A DNA stretch of 6,855 nt from positions 1 through 6,855 of the forward strand of contig CACYDS010000015.1 of the NCBI GenBank assembly GCA_902773285.1. The letters are read 5' to 3'. Positions 5,735 through 6,855 of this stretch are shown here, in pieces. Numbering within the stretch: position 1 is the first letter of the stretch; the number at the start of each line of letters is the position of its first letter. The stretch is from an uncultured Pseudomonadota bacterium (GTDB lineage: Bacteria; Pseudomonadota; Alphaproteobacteria; RUG11792). Under the pieces are notes generated by a model that did not search any database, had not been told where the DNA came from, and saw only the letters and a list, made by a program, of their open reading frames with translations. The position numbers and the translations under genes were made by a program.

Positions 5735-6855
5735 AAAAAATCCCATTCGCAGGAACTTCTTTTATATTGTTTACCATTTCTTTAAGCTTCTCTGAACCAT
5801 CTTTATCGAACTTGCCTTGACTTGTTTTTTCATATAAATAATTATAGTATTCGTCCTTTTTTAAAAGTAATATTTGCGGATCGGGTGTAGTGAAGAATTC
5901 CGGTGTCTGATTTATTTTATACCCAAGAGTAAGCGGGTCAATAGACATCTTTATAGAAAATGCATACTCATTAAGATTATTGCTTGTAGACTTCCATCTT
6001 TGATCAATAACCGCTTGAACAACCTTTGTTCGGACGTGGAATAGTTCTCCATTTCCAGCTCCTGATAAAAGATGATGTGCAGGAGGAATGAAAATAGGGT
6101 ATTGCCCATCTAACAACTTTGCCCTATCTAATTCCAGTCTATACAACTTATTTTGGCCGCAGGACAACGCAAAAGCACTCGCTCCTGGGTCAAATATAAA
6201 TCCACTGCCAAGTCCATCGCTAAAGCAAATTACTTGTCTATTAGCTCTTTCGAGATCTGGTTTATCAAAATTTCCGCAATGATATAGAATGTAGTCAGAC
6301 TTTTTATTCTCTGAGCGGATGCAATTTAAGGTGTAGTTTTTTAATGTTTGTCGTTTTTCTTCGCTCCACCCCTCAGGGCTTTTCCCTTTACTATTTGGTC
6401 CGAGTAAAGTGTCTATACGTGATATGGATGATCCAGTGATCGATAGTTGTTGGGCTTTACTTGTATTCCAAGAGTCAAGAACTTTGTGAGGGGCTTTATA
6501 TGCGTCAAGTAGTTCATTAACTATTGGCTCTAATTGTCCATTATGTTTTTGATATAAATCGTTAGAGTGCTCGTTAACTCCCCAGAAGATATCTTTTATC
6601 TTTTCATTCTCCATAAAGTGATTACATGCTTTGGTTAGTCCCCACTCTTCTCCTTCTTTTGCGTGATTTCTAAGATCAAATTTTTCCTTTTGGTTATAGA
6701 GTTCGGCGAAAACGTCTTTTTCTGGATCCTCACAAACCTTTATCTCTTTATTTAAATAATTATACGTCATAAATTGATAAAGACTCTTGGTAATTGCATA
6801 AACTTTTGCTTTTGGGTCTATTTTCTGAACTGCATTTTGTATGAATTGATGTTCT
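5733..6855 (-). CDS. Paralogous protein of unknown function, 5' end beyond window edge
   Basis: The frame stays open from the stop at 5733 to the window edge, giving 373 visible residues. The ATG at 6768-6770 is not the real start: the 28 codons before it read EHQFIQNAVQKIDPKAKVYA then ITKSLYQF, matching residues 78-105 of the complete paralog. A further ~77 residues, probably with a signal peptide, should therefore lie outside. The core is conserved: YILYHCGNFDKPD, ICFSDGLGSGFIFDPGASAF, NKLYRLELDRAKLL, PIFIPPAHHLLSGAGNGELF and HVRTK. Relative to its neighbour it lacks about ten residues net around the WNT motif (DADGTVIRKEPKRL region). The C-terminal end (NQTPEFFTT, YEKTSQGKFDKDG, NNIKEV) also aligns. 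Most base differences in the core are third-position and silent, which supports a working gene. Function is unknown; the ADP-ribosyltransferase-like arrangement noted for the partner applies equally. Confidence 0.85.
   Translation of the reverse strand, partial: EHQFIQNAVQKIDPKAKVYAITKSLYQFMTYNYLNKEIKVCEDPEKDVFAELYNQKEKFDLRNHAKEGEEWGLTKACNHFMENEKIKDIFWGVNEHSNDLYQKHNGQLEPIVNELLDAYKAPHKVLDSWNTSKAQQLSITGSSISRIDTLLGPNSKGKSPEGWSEEKRQTLKNYTLNCIRSENKKSDYILYHCGNFDKPDLERANRQVICFSDGLGSGFIFDPGASAFALSCGQNKLYRLELDRAKLLDGQYPIFIPPAHHLLSGAGNGELFHVRTKVVQAVIDQRWKSTSNNLNEYAFSIKMSIDPLTLGYKINQTPEFFTTPDPQILLLKKDEYYNYLYEKTSQGKFDKDGSEKLKEMVNNIKEVPANGIF

Noticed and set aside
5733..6770. Taking the ATG at 6768-6770 as the start of the right paralog.
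   Set aside because: Codons upstream of it stay open and match residues 78-105 of the complete paralog almost exactly, so the gene continues past the window edge.

Overview
This is a low-GC bacterial segment that looks like part of a reduced, host-associated genome. The best guess is an alphaproteobacterium of the Rickettsiales/Holosporales kind. That rests on a complex I subunit gene next to a biotin ligase gene (a neighbourhood common in alphaproteobacteria), AT-rich coding sequence, a decaying surface-protein gene and a tandem family of secreted proteins without a recognised function. The taxonomic placement is inference.

Layout, left to right. Positions 1-639 (+ strand) hold a broken gene whose second half carries leucine-rich repeats of the BspA-like (DUF285) type; it survives as four pieces in three frames plus a stop codon. 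Positions 640-799 show no gene. Positions 800-3849 are a compact three-gene unit on the minus strand, transcribed right to left: a DegT/DnrJ/EryC1/StrS-family aminotransferase (2737-3849), a short biotin--protein ligase (birA, 2188-2718) and complex I subunit N (nuoN, 800-2203). Gaps are 18 bp and then a 16-bp overlap, so the three are probably co-transcribed. Positions 3850-4169 hold a candidate promoter for this unit, a doubtful 39-codon ORF, and copy 1 of a palindrome-bearing repeat.

Positions 4170-6855 carry two tandem paralogous genes on the minus strand. The left copy is complete (458 aa) with an N-terminal signal peptide. The right copy runs off the window edge and continues in frame to the last base. 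Both proteins share a conserved C-terminal core, about 77 of 97 residues identical by hand count, and each gene is followed by the same ~93-bp segment containing a strong hairpin. The duplicated unit is thus gene plus 3' flank, about 1.57 kb long. Most of the two genes is clearly diverged, but the last 85 bases of the window match the left copy at all but two positions, which suggests recent gene conversion or a second exchange.

Functionally, nuoN (respiration) and birA (activation of biotin enzymes) are housekeeping genes. The aminotransferase points to a nucleotide-linked amino sugar, but no other sugar gene is in view. The paralogous secreted proteins and the BspA-like remnant look like the accessory, host-facing part. 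The paralog pair is the best candidate for something undescribed; a distant ADP-ribosyltransferase-like fold is possible but unproven.
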